Below, piece by piece: positions 24,445 through 31,626 of a stretch of 37,431 nt of DNA. The stretch is from the IMG/VR virus record IMGVR_UViG_3300025120_000190, positions 1 to 37,431 of that record; one strand, 5' to 3'. This DNA comes from a virus. Position 1 is the first letter of the stretch. The number at the start of each line of letters is the position of its first letter. A program made the position numbers and the translations under genes. The notes under the pieces were generated by a model, which saw nothing but the letters and a program-made list of their open reading frames with translations, did no database searches and was not told where the DNA came from.

Positions 24445-26015
24445 TATATTAGCCAACTAATGTCGTGGTCTTTACCATTTATTTTGGTTTTATATGGGTT
24501 TTCAACACTACTATTAGCATTATACCCACCACTATATTTGACTTTATTACTTTTTATGCTTCCTAATGCTGCTCTTGCCATGTCTAAACTCTGTTGTTGA
24601 AACTTCAATGAAGTATCTCTCAGGAACATACCAATCCCAAATGACATAACCAAGTCATCATTGTAACCACTTTGAGCTTCTGGTCTACCATTTTTCCAAA
24701 TGAATACTTTCATTTCTTCTAACAAACGTTTCGAACGAATTATTACGGATTTGTCACCTACAAATTCCCTAAATTTATTAATGCAGAGTGGTCTTGTTCT
24801 CATAGACATTGTAAATCCTGGGACCATTTCACTATTACTTTCATATACTCTTAAAAAAGATTCAGCTGTAAGTGCATCTGATTTTGGTGATTGGTATAAA
24901 TTTCTATATCCTCTTTCTCTAATAGCATCTAATGTTGCCCATCCTATATTAGCATTTTCTACTACTAGCATAGCATTATTATATTCAGTAGCTAACCCAG
25001 TTAAAAAATAACCAAATTCTTTTGGGGGTAATTGGCCCTTATATTCTGCTACTTGTGTATTAGTTTGAATATCCATTACATGACATGCCGAAAAGTCTTT
25101 TCCATCTCCCCTGGCAACATCAGCTACAATCATATATTCTCTAGAATAGTCAGCGTTTTCCCAAACCCATAAATTTTGATCTGCTCCTCTTCTTTCTAAT
25201 GGATCTTGAATTGTACTTTGTGATATAAAATCAATCCATTCTGAATAAAATACTATATCTCCTGATGTGCTAAAATCACAGTCACATTCTTGTGAAGCTA
25301 ATCTTGGGTCACCTAATAATTCATCTTGTCTATCTCTCCATGATTGATCTCTTTCAGGATGAACATCCCAAGGTAATCTTATTGGTATAAAATCATTTTG
25401 ATTATTTTCTGCTGATACCCATGTTTTGTGAAACCAATTTCCAGTACCATAAGGAGTACTTAATACTATAGCACCACCCCCTGTTGCTAGTGTTTGTTGA
25501 GCTGATGCCCATATTTCTCCAATTTGGTCAATAAAGGCTGCCTCATCAATTAATAGTAATGATACTGCTTCTGATCTACCAGCATCACTACTTGCAGATG
25601 TTGCTTTAATTATTGAACCATTGTTAAGTCGAAGTGATAATTTATTATTTTCTTCAGCTGGTATTTTTAACCATGAAGGTAAATTATCATACATAAATTT
25701 TACCTTAGTAACCATATTACGTGCTGTTTCCTGTTTAGTCGCAATACATAATACATTTTTATCTTTATGAAATAACATTAACCATAAAGAGTATCCAGCT
25801 GATAGTGTTGATATTCCTAATTGTCTAGATTTTAAAATAATTGAATATGGATTTTCTTGCATTAAATGCAATACTTTTTCTTGGAATGGGTATAAATTAA
25901 ATAATATTCTTCCTCTTTGAGGATGTTGGATATTACAGTACTTTTTCATAAAGTGTGCAGGATCTTTAGCACATTTTATATATTCTTGTCTTATTATTTG
26001 TTTTAAATCTGACAT
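24444..26015 (-). CDS. gp17: Terminase large subunit (gp17-like)
   Basis: A 523-residue packaging motor and nuclease. ATPase domain: KSRQLGIST (62-70) stands at the Walker A position, LLLIDEAAF (153-161) is Walker B with catalytic Glu158, and a coupling-motif stretch IVLSTPYGTGNWFHKTW is at 183-199. Nuclease domain: MIVADVARGDGKDFSA (295-310, metal ligand Asp299), AMLVVENANIGWATL (348-362, Glu353) and YNDDLVMSFGIG (451-462, Asp453/454), the Asp-Glu-Asp triad of the RNase H-like fold. The classical P-loop lysine is replaced (LGIS rather than LGKT), a variant known in related terminases. The start overlaps the stop of the membrane-protein gene by one base. No small terminase (gp16) was recognised nearby. 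Confidence 0.96.
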   Translation of the reverse strand: MSDLKQIIRQEYIKCAKDPAHFMKKYCNIQHPQRGRILFNLYPFQEKVLHLMQENPYSIILKSRQLGISTLSAGYSLWLMLFHKDKNVLCIATKQETARNMVTKVKFMYDNLPSWLKIPAEENNKLSLRLNNGSIIKATSASSDAGRSEAVSLLLIDEAAFIDQIGEIWASAQQTLATGGGAIVLSTPYGTGNWFHKTWVSAENNQNDFIPIRLPWDVHPERDQSWRDRQDELLGDPRLASQECDCDFSTSGDIVFYSEWIDFISQSTIQDPLERRGADQNLWVWENADYSREYMIVADVARGDGKDFSACHVMDIQTNTQVAEYKGQLPPKEFGYFLTGLATEYNNAMLVVENANIGWATLDAIRERGYRNLYQSPKSDALTAESFLRVYESNSEMVPGFTMSMRTRPLCINKFREFVGDKSVIIRSKRLLEEMKVFIWKNGRPEAQSGYNDDLVMSFGIGMFLRDTSLKFQQQSLDMARAALGSIKSNKVKYSGGYNANSSVENPYKTKINGKDHDISWLI

Positions 26016-26605
26016 TATTTATTTCCTATTTTCCAATATAATCTACCAGATATTACAGGTTGGAAATTTTGATTAACTCCTAATCCTAACCCATACATTT
26101 GTTTTTTCTTATTTTTGTATAATAATTCACCTCCAACATAATTTAACTGGTCTGATCTTCCTTGTATTCCTATACCCCAATAAAATTCTCTATTATTTAG
26201 ATAAATTTCTTCAGTTATAGTTGTTGTAGGTATTAAAATATTGGATTCAACTGCTCTTTTCCAAACTGTATTTTTATATATAGTATCTGTTATTGTTATA
26301 ATACCTAAAGAATCTAAATCAATTTCATCTATAAAAACATTTTTAGCATAATAATCTTTTAATACTTCTAAAGTATCAATAGGGGTATTAATTAAAATAG
26401 AATCTATTTGAGTAACAATTTTAGTTTTCCATTTAGGAACATATACTTCTTTTACAACATTTATAGTATCCCACTTAGTTTCTGTTTTTGTAATAATTTT
26501 AGGCTCAGTAATAGTTTTCCCCCCACCACATGACCTCATAAAAAAGATAATAGCCACTAATGCTACAATAAGTAGCGTTTGAATATTTTTAAAGAAGTCC
26601 TTCAA
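26015..26605 (-). CDS. Membrane-anchored protein of unknown function
   Basis: A 196-residue protein. Residues about 9-23 (QTLLIVALVAIIFFM) form one N-terminal transmembrane segment, followed by RSCGGG with a cysteine at residue 26. The sequence before the Cys is a poor lipobox but could be a divergent lipoprotein signal. The next region is beta-rich with Thr/Ile/Val alternation (TKTETKWDTINVVKEVYVPK) and the C-terminal 60 residues (REFYWGIGIQGRSDQLNYVG onwards, ending SGRLYWKIGNK) have amphipathic strands and a glycine-aromatic pattern reminiscent of outer-membrane barrels or a compact beta domain. Similar proteins occur in Bacteroidetes phages. It overlaps its upstream neighbour by 17 bases and gp17 by one. 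A lysis (spanin-like) or envelope role is possible but unproven. Confidence 0.7.
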   Translation of the reverse strand: MKDFFKNIQTLLIVALVAIIFFMRSCGGGKTITEPKIITKTETKWDTINVVKEVYVPKWKTKIVTQIDSILINTPIDTLEVLKDYYAKNVFIDEIDLDSLGIITITDTIYKNTVWKRAVESNILIPTTTITEEIYLNNREFYWGIGIQGRSDQLNYVGGELLYKNKKKQMYGLGLGVNQNFQPVISGRLYWKIGNK

Positions 26606-27062
26606 TCTCTTTTTTAATTTTTGTTAAAGTTTTAAGTCTATCCTTTAACTTTTCTTTTTCACTACCTTCAGCATCTTTCCATTTTTTAGCTGTGGATTTT
26701 AATTCTGCTGATGTTTGTTGTAGTTTAGAAGCTAATTTTGATATAGAGTCTCCCTTTTTAGCAGATTTCATTGCTTTTTTATCCATATCATCTTCATCTT
26801 CATCCTCAAACACAGCTGTAGGGGCAACTGGGATATTGTATTTATCTATTGTTTGATCGTCATATTTATGATCTACATAACCATCATCTTGGAATTGGCC
26901 TGTATCATTTCCTTCTCCTAATCCTAAATCTTTAGTTAATTGAGCTGTTTTTTCTAATTCAGCATTATAATCTTGTTGGGCCTTAACATCTTCTTTAGAT
27001 GCTTCTTCTAAAATATCAAGTATTTCTTCTTTTATAGCCTTTTTAAATTCTGATCTTTTCAT
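26589..27062 (-). CDS. Candidate prohead core/internal protein
   Basis: A 157-residue acidic and lysine-rich protein. The N-terminus MKRSEFKKAIKEEILDILEE followed by ASKED is an amphipathic helix with LEE|A at residues 18-21, a gp21-type site. It closely resembles MKKSELKEIIKANFLSE of the 214-residue protein at 36391-37035. The middle has an acidic EDEDEDDMDKKAMKSAKKGD stretch, and the C-terminus is a coiled coil (about 110-157). This composition fits a scaffold or core protein that enters the prohead and is trimmed. It starts a run with the membrane protein and terminase genes, and an ATATTTATA motif lies 16 bases upstream. No enzymatic motif is seen. Confidence 0.75.
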   Translation of the reverse strand: MKRSEFKKAIKEEILDILEEASKEDVKAQQDYNAELEKTAQLTKDLGLGEGNDTGQFQDDGYVDHKYDDQTIDKYNIPVAPTAVFEDEDEDDMDKKAMKSAKKGDSISKLASKLQQTSAELKSTAKKWKDAEGSEKEKLKDRLKTLTKIKKEIEGLL

Positions 27063-27078
27063 TGTAAGAGTATTTTGT

Positions 27079-27087
27079 TATAAATAT
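27079..27087 (-). promoter_or_regulatory. ATATTTATA motif upstream of the packaging genes
   Basis: Minus-strand ATATTTATA then AC, 16 bases from the ATG at 27062, touching the stop codon of the preceding NTPase gene. Confidence 0.35.
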
Positions 27088-27617
27088 CACAAAGAAACTG
27101 CTTGTTTAACTAATTCTATACGTTCTTCAGTGGATCCTTTAATTTCTATTAAATTTTTAATTTTATGTCTATATTTAATAATTAATAATTGGATATTCTG
27201 ATCAATTAATTTTCTATACTCTGCATTAGTTTCTCTAACACCATTATTTTCTATTTCAACTCCTTCAGGTGAAACATAAAATACATAATCATACTCATCT
27301 AACATATTATTTGCAAAACTACAAAAATCATCTGCCTCTAAATAATTCATAGATTTTGAACATTTAGCAAATGCCATTACATCAATAATTGTTCTATCTG
27401 TTATGATATTATCTTGCATTAATTCACTTGCCCTTTCAGCTAAAAATACTGCTTGACCCTTAACTGTTGAATCTGTATTTAATGGTATACCCATTTCCAT
27501 AAGATACTTAGAACGTTCTGTTCTAAATTTATAATCTTTAAACTCTGGTAATTTAGCTAAAGCATTAACTAAAGTTGTTTTACCTACTGACATTGTGCCA
27601 CAAAAACCTATTTTCAT
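27087..27617 (-). CDS. P-loop NTPase, kinase-like (AAA_28/NadR-like)
   Basis: A 176-residue protein beginning MKIGFCGTMSVGKTTLVNAL; the Walker A is GTMSVGKTT (7-15). A DRTIIDVMAFAKC stretch at about 98-110 matches the D-R-(S/T)xxD block of small nucleoside or nicotinamide-riboside kinases and AAA_28 proteins, and VRETNAEYRKLID (about 131-143) looks like a lid/arginine segment. Such proteins phosphorylate small molecules or act as regulatory NTPases; the substrate is not readable. It is short and lacks extra domains. It follows the cupin gene by one base and precedes the core-like gene, closing the metabolic island. Confidence 0.8.
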   Translation of the reverse strand: MKIGFCGTMSVGKTTLVNALAKLPEFKDYKFRTERSKYLMEMGIPLNTDSTVKGQAVFLAERASELMQDNIITDRTIIDVMAFAKCSKSMNYLEADDFCSFANNMLDEYDYVFYVSPEGVEIENNGVRETNAEYRKLIDQNIQLLIIKYRHKIKNLIEIKGSTEERIELVKQAVSL

Positions 27618-27618
27618 A

Positions 27619-28026
27619 TTAAAATGGTAAATTTAATGGATCTAACTGTGAAGATCCCATTCCTACTCTATAACTATCACTATCAAAATGTTGTGTTGAT
27701 ACCTCAAATATACAACTTCCTTCTTCAAGAGCCAACATTTGGTGAGGTTGACCTGGCATTAAGTGAATACAATCACCTTCTGTTACTTCAACTGATAACT
27801 GTTCTGCTGTTTCAGTATCAATGTATTTATATAAAAATTTTCCTTTAGAAATATACCATGCTTCATCTTTAAGTAAATGATAATGCATTGAAAAAGATTT
27901 ACCTTCTTTAAATACTAATAATTTACCACAATAATGTTCATTATTAATAATCCATAATTCATGACCCCATGATTTTTTATGAATTTCTCCTTTATAGGGC
28001 ATTGCTTGTAACGTATGTTCTCTCAT
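27619..28026 (-). CDS. Cupin-domain protein, mannose-6-phosphate isomerase-like
   Basis: A 135-residue single cupin. Motif 1 appears in GKSFSMHYHLLKDEAWYISK (HxH at 48-50, with E55) and motif 2 in GDCIHLMPGQPHQMLALEEG (the second His about residue 93). KKSWGHELWIINNEHYCGKL (18-37) is typical of the type II phosphomannose isomerase/GDP-mannose pyrophosphorylase cupin, where KxWG.E takes part in sugar-phosphate binding. The protein may act on a sugar phosphate or bind a metal and small ligand. It lies one base from each neighbour, in a block with the kinase-like and FAD genes, suggesting a joint small-molecule task. Confidence 0.8.
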   Translation of the reverse strand: MREHTLQAMPYKGEIHKKSWGHELWIINNEHYCGKLLVFKEGKSFSMHYHLLKDEAWYISKGKFLYKYIDTETAEQLSVEVTEGDCIHLMPGQPHQMLALEEGSCIFEVSTQHFDSDSYRVGMGSSQLDPLNLPF

Positions 28027-28027
28027 A

Positions 28028-28303
28028 TTAATTTCTATAAGTTTCTCCTTTAGGTGCTGATTGTTTGTACCAAGGTAATCCTTCTCTTTCTTTCATTATT
28101 TCTCTAAAATCTTCTTCTGAGTATTCAATTCCGCTTAAAAAGAAACCTTTTTTAAATTCTGATTTTTTATTTATTGGAACAATTGCCGGATGGTCCCATC
28201 TATGATGTTTCCAATGATCTTCACCTTCCATTTTTATTAGATAATGTCTTGCTCCTCTTGACTTAATAACTTTTTCTTCATATAATTTTTCACTGTTTGC
28301 CAT
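28028..28303 (-). CDS. Small protein with a DGPA-like repeat unit
   Basis: A 91-residue protein rich in Lys, Glu, His and Trp. HWKHHRWDHPAIVPI followed by FKKGFFLSGIEYSEEDF (residues about 29-67) resembles the H-R-x-D-G-P-A-x ... WYxxGxxYxxE(E/D)F unit found in small phage proteins of unknown role. The central glycine of DGPA is His here. The C-terminus GLPWYKQSAPKGETYRN is polar. It sits between the FAD oxidoreductase and the cupin, with 1-16 base gaps, so it likely shares their transcript. Function unknown. Confidence 0.7.
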   Translation of the reverse strand: MANSEKLYEEKVIKSRGARHYLIKMEGEDHWKHHRWDHPAIVPINKKSEFKKGFFLSGIEYSEEDFREIMKEREGLPWYKQSAPKGETYRN

Positions 28304-28319
28304 AGTCTTTATTTTTTAT

Positions 28320-29627
28320 TTACATTTTTATAATAATCTGTTCTGCTACTAATGTACCCTGTGCTCCTGATACTGTAATTCCTCTAGCACTTAATGCATC
28401 ACCTACAAAGTGAACATTAGGGTATTTTGTTAAACTTAAATCTTCATAATTTACTAATGGTTCAGGTGATAGATATTTAATTTCAGGTACATACACACCC
28501 CAGTCATCTCCTAATGTAGGAAATACTTTTTTCATATCATTAATAAAATCATCAATGTACGTGTAATATCCTTGAAATGCTTCTCTTACTTCATCTAATG
28601 AATCAATTTGAACTGCACTAACGCCTATACCTTCAGATGTAGTAGTAGGTTTTCTTGTAGGACTATAAAATAATCCAGTACTTTCTTTTTGTACTTTTCC
28701 TACTAATTCTCTAGACCAATCAAATGGTTTTTCAATACCTTGAACTTCCATTAATATACCAAAATTGGTCATATCATTTCGGAATGCTTCGTCTTTTTTA
28801 GCGTGTCCATTGTATGAATGGTCCCCATACGTTTCTTCAACGGCAACGTATGCTGCATTGTTGTTTGTACAGAAAGAACGTAATGATACTCCTTTGTCTT
28901 CGAATTTACGATATAATTTGAAATCATAACTTACATCAATTAATTTTTGAAAGTGTTTTTGTGGTGCTTCAAATCGAACACCTATTTGTACTGGTTTTGG
29001 TTCAGTTGGTAAATCATATTTTTCTGCTAATTTTTTACCAAAGTCAATACCTGATTTACCTACACCAAATATAAGTTTATCATATCTTTGAGTCCAATCA
29101 CCATTACCCTTTATTTCTGTATAGGAAATAAAATTTTCTTCAAAATCAATATCTGTAACTTTGGTTTCCCAAATAAATTCTACACCACCATCAACTAAAA
29201 AGTCATACCAATTTTTACCTATTTCGTGCAAATAATCTGTACCAACATGCCATACTGGGAATAAACGTAAACCAAAATAGGGTTTAATAAAATCTGGTTC
29301 TGCTATAGGATTTGAACATTGTACTTCTTCTGGTTTAGGGTGGAAACGTTTAAAATTATCTATCACCTGATCAAATAATTCCATTGCTTTTTCTTCACCA
29401 CAATATTTAGATAATTGACCACCAATTGAAGTATGATAAGTTAATTTACCATCAGACCAACCTCCTGCTCCTAGGAAACCTGTCATTACTTCTTCATATG
29501 GTCTTAAATATGGATCTTTACCCATATCAATAATGGTAATTTTACCATCAAAACCACTATCAATTAGCTTAGTAGCAGCATTTACATTTGCTACACCTGC
29601 TCCAATCATTACTACACTTTTACTCAT
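28320..29627 (-). CDS. FAD-dependent oxidoreductase (COG2509-like)
   Basis: A 435-residue flavoprotein. The N-terminal dinucleotide fold is VVMIGAGVANVNAATKLIDS (5-24), with Asn at the third glycine position of GxGxxG, then the acidic ITIIDMG end of the second strand. FGVGKSGIDFGKKLAEKY recalls the middle of uncharacterised FAD-dependent dehydrogenases of COG2509. The C-terminal FAD-binding block is NVHFVGDALSARGITVSGAQ followed by GTLVAE. A long central segment with Tyr/Phe/Trp probably forms the substrate domain. The electron donor and substrate are unknown. Such an enzyme is rare among phage structural genes. It starts the metabolic island just after a strong terminator; the leader lacks an obvious ribosome binding site. 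Confidence 0.85.
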   Translation of the reverse strand: MSKSVVMIGAGVANVNAATKLIDSGFDGKITIIDMGKDPYLRPYEEVMTGFLGAGGWSDGKLTYHTSIGGQLSKYCGEEKAMELFDQVIDNFKRFHPKPEEVQCSNPIAEPDFIKPYFGLRLFPVWHVGTDYLHEIGKNWYDFLVDGGVEFIWETKVTDIDFEENFISYTEIKGNGDWTQRYDKLIFGVGKSGIDFGKKLAEKYDLPTEPKPVQIGVRFEAPQKHFQKLIDVSYDFKLYRKFEDKGVSLRSFCTNNNAAYVAVEETYGDHSYNGHAKKDEAFRNDMTNFGILMEVQGIEKPFDWSRELVGKVQKESTGLFYSPTRKPTTTSEGIGVSAVQIDSLDEVREAFQGYYTYIDDFINDMKKVFPTLGDDWGVYVPEIKYLSPEPLVNYEDLSLTKYPNVHFVGDALSARGITVSGAQGTLVAEQIIIKM

Positions 29628-29660
29628 CTAGACTTGAATTTTATTTGTTATCAATATACG

Positions 29661-29694
29661 AAAAAAAAATGTGACCTCCAAATAGGAGGCCACA
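29661..29694 (-). terminator. Rho-independent terminator ending the internal-protein unit
   Basis: Minus strand: TGTGGCCTCC, loop TATTT, GGAGGTCACA, then nine T residues. A 10-bp stem with one G-U pair. It lies about 60 bases past the stop of the 163-residue gene and before the FAD oxidoreductase. Confidence 0.92.
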
Positions 29695-29754
29695 GATCTC
29701 AAAATTTATTTTATATAATCGTTCGGCTATGAATCGAACTGTTTGTTTTAGTTT

Positions 29755-30246
29755 TTAATAATCATCTTCATCATCATAATAATCATCATAATCATCTTCT
29801 TCATATGTATCGTCTTCAAATTCAGCATCATAATCAAACATATCACCTGCTGTATTTTTAGTATACTTACCTTGTTTAGCTTCAATATGAGATAAAATAT
29901 GTTCTAAAGCATCCTCAATAGTTTCTTCATAATTAGTTCCGTTTTTAAATATCATGTTCATAGCTGATCTTACACCTGTGTTGGCATTAACTAAGAACGA
30001 ATGAGCTGGTCCTACTGTTTCAGTACCATATCCTGTCGTATACTCATCTCCATCATTATAATAGCGATAAACAATTCTATTAATAGCTCTTAACATTTCA
30101 CCTTCCATAGTATCTGATTTGCCAGATCCTGCTACCAGTTCATCATAAAGAGGTTGGTTTCTATCATCTAAGTCTTTACTTACAAATTCTTTAATTTGGG
30201 TTAGCTTGCTTTCAGCTAAATATTTTTTATAATCAAAATTTTCCAT
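29755..30246 (-). CDS. Candidate internal (prohead-targeted) protein with acidic tail
   Basis: A 163-residue protein. The N-terminus MENFDYKKYLAESKL carries LAE|S at 10-12, a strong gp21-type cleavage site inside a peptide like the T4 capsid-targeting sequence (which has a KTYQEFIAEA pattern). The body (about 30-130) is helical with conserved-looking VGPAHSFLVNANTGVRSAMN. The C-terminal 25 residues are Asp/Glu/Tyr only (YDDYYDDEDDY). It is the last gene before the terminator at 29661-29694. Expected to be packed in the head; function after release unknown. Confidence 0.75.
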   Translation of the reverse strand: MENFDYKKYLAESKLTQIKEFVSKDLDDRNQPLYDELVAGSGKSDTMEGEMLRAINRIVYRYYNDGDEYTTGYGTETVGPAHSFLVNANTGVRSAMNMIFKNGTNYEETIEDALEHILSHIEAKQGKYTKNTAGDMFDYDAEFEDDTYEEDDYDDYYDDEDDY

Positions 30247-30250
30247 ATTA

Positions 30251-30466
30251 TTATATTTTTTGTCCTATATATCTTGTAGATGTACACTCTGACATTATTA
30301 TTTCCCCAAATTCATCAACCCCAGCATCATAAGTATATGAACTATCTGGGTGGTATTCATTTCCACATCCCTCACATTTAAAGGGGGTAAAAATTACAGG
30401 AGGAAAAGGATCTAATGTATTTTCTCCTTTATTATTTCCCCATGCAAATTCATCTTCCCAACTCAT
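30251..30466 (-). CDS. Small cysteine-containing protein of unknown function
   Basis: A 71-residue acidic protein. FKCEGCGNEYHPDSS carries a CxxC pair followed by His, with a third Cys in MSECTST further on, so a small zinc site is conceivable, though a full four-ligand set is not obvious. It is positioned between two candidate internal proteins with 3-4 base gaps. The start MSWEDEFAWGNNKG lacks the lysine-rich targeting peptide of its neighbours. Confidence 0.65.
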   Translation of the reverse strand: MSWEDEFAWGNNKGENTLDPFPPVIFTPFKCEGCGNEYHPDSSYTYDAGVDEFGEIIMSECTSTRYIGQKI

Positions 30467-30469
30467 TAT

Positions 30470-30868
30470 TTAGTCTCTTGAGTCATATGAATCATCATTA
30501 CCTGGGTCTGCTAATTCTTTAGCAGCTATAATTGCTTGTTCTAAACCATCATGTACAGCATCACTACCTATATGATAAAATTGATCTTTCATTTCTTCAA
30601 CATGAGCTACAAATTCAATTATTTCATCCATAGTAGGCATATTCCAAACACCTTCTTTTATGTGACTTGGTTTCATTCCTAATTTAGCAGCAGCACTTTT
30701 AACTCCATCTCTAGGTTCTTCTTCTTTGTCTTTTTTAGCTTCATAAGCTGCTTTAACACTTTCTAATGTAGGTAATGCTTCACCTGATTTTCTGGTATCA
30801 TACCCAGGTGCGTTCTCATTTAATAGTGTTTTATTACTTATAAATTTTTTTAAATTAAAATTATCCAT
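30470..30868 (-). CDS. Candidate internal (prohead-targeted) protein
   Basis: A 132-residue protein. The N-terminus MDNFNLKKFISNKTLLNENA has LNE|N at 16-18, matching the (L/I)xE site of gp21 substrates, and its first nine residues align with MENFDYKKY of the 163-residue neighbour. The middle is Lys/Glu-rich (AAYEAKKDKEEEPRDGVKSA) and the C-terminal half helical (residues about 75-120). There is no catalytic motif. It is probably cut and packaged in the head like T4 internal proteins. The leader is A-rich without Shine-Dalgarno. Confidence 0.75.
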   Translation of the reverse strand: MDNFNLKKFISNKTLLNENAPGYDTRKSGEALPTLESVKAAYEAKKDKEEEPRDGVKSAAAKLGMKPSHIKEGVWNMPTMDEIIEFVAHVEEMKDQFYHIGSDAVHDGLEQAIIAAKELADPGNDDSYDSRD

Positions 30869-30888
30869 TTTTCTATTTTTTTATTATT

Positions 30889-31248
30889 TTATTGACCTCT
30901 CCCGAATTCGAAAGCAATTCCAAACTCTTGGCCTACCTCTTCTAATACATCTGATGGGTCTATTCCTGTGTCTCTAATCATTTGAATTATTTCACCTATT
31001 ACTTGGCCCGATCTTTTATCTGTACCTGCAGCACCAAAGCTTTCTTCAGCTAATTTTAATTGACCCTCATCATATTCAACTTCCTCACCATCTGATTTTT
31101 TAACGCTATATGCATTAATTTTAGAGCCAAACATTCTACGTGAATCAGTAACTTCCATTTCATCACCTCCACTTTTCATAGTTACTTTATCTCCTACTTT
31201 AAATTTCTCTTCATTAAGAAATTCTCTAAATGTTTTTAATTCTTTCAT
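30889..31248 (-). CDS. Candidate internal protein with KOW-like domain
   Basis: A 119-residue protein. The N-terminus MKELKTFREFLNEEKF is the closest match here to the T4 capsid-targeting peptide (MKTYQEFIAEA), with LNE|E at 11-13 as the expected cut. Next, KVGDKVTMKSGGDEMEVTDS and a later YSVKKSDGEEVEYDEGQL suggest a small SH3/KOW-like beta barrel (about 16-65). The C-terminal region (70-119) is helical and acidic. It starts after a 60-base gap following the small cupin-like gene. Packaged-protein status is inferred. Confidence 0.75.
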   Translation of the reverse strand: MKELKTFREFLNEEKFKVGDKVTMKSGGDEMEVTDSRRMFGSKINAYSVKKSDGEEVEYDEGQLKLAEESFGAAGTDKRSGQVIGEIIQMIRDTGIDPSDVLEEVGQEFGIAFEFGRGQ

Positions 31249-31308
31249 TTTTTTTATTTTTTACAATAACCTAAGCAAACTTGCTTGAAAGTTATATAAT
31301 ATATTATA

Positions 31309-31626
31309 TTACAAATTAATTTTTTCATTTTTGTAAATTTTCAAATTTAATACTCCTGTTCCTTTAATGACTCTATGCCATTTATGTCTAGGTATAAATA
31401 TACGTTCTTGAAGTGAAGTCGGCAAGGAATTATCTAATTGTAACTTCCAATCAGTATTGCCTATAATTTCAACTACTCTATCTTCATCATCACGATGCCA
31501 GAGTAATTCTATAGGATCAATGGTTTCCGAAAATTGTCTTAGAGTATAATTATCTGTAACTTCTAAGTCAATATAAGGTTTACCAGAATCCTGAGAAGCT
31601 TGATTTAAGTCCGAGTAATTTTGCAT
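31309..31626 (-). CDS. Small cupin-like protein
   Basis: About 105 residues, starting at the internal ATG 31626 (MQNYSDLNQASQDSGKPYID). A longer frame upstream to 31725 exists, but that part overlaps the neighbour by 146 bases and is Lys/Arg/Val-rich and unlike a real N-terminus. The core PIELLWHRDDEDRVVEIIGN, WKLQLDNSLP and RIFIPRHKWHRVIKGTG is the single-cupin pattern (HxD near the front and a second His in WHRVIKG) of small proteins found in many marine phages. It may bind a metal or sugar. It overlaps the end of the 390-residue gene by 47 bases. The start is uncertain. Confidence 0.65.
   Translation of the reverse strand: MQNYSDLNQASQDSGKPYIDLEVTDNYTLRQFSETIDPIELLWHRDDEDRVVEIIGNTDWKLQLDNSLPTSLQERIFIPRHKWHRVIKGTGVLNLKIYKNEKINL

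Noticed and set aside
29700-29754. tRNA-like T-loop sequence (minus-strand GTTCGATTC)
   Set aside because: The flanking bases do not pair as a T stem and no acceptor, D or anticodon arms are found. A 5-bp GTTCG/CGAAC hairpin explains it better.
31393-31401. ATATTTATA motif inside the small cupin-like gene
   Set aside because: Coding sequence with no gene start nearby; likely a chance match.
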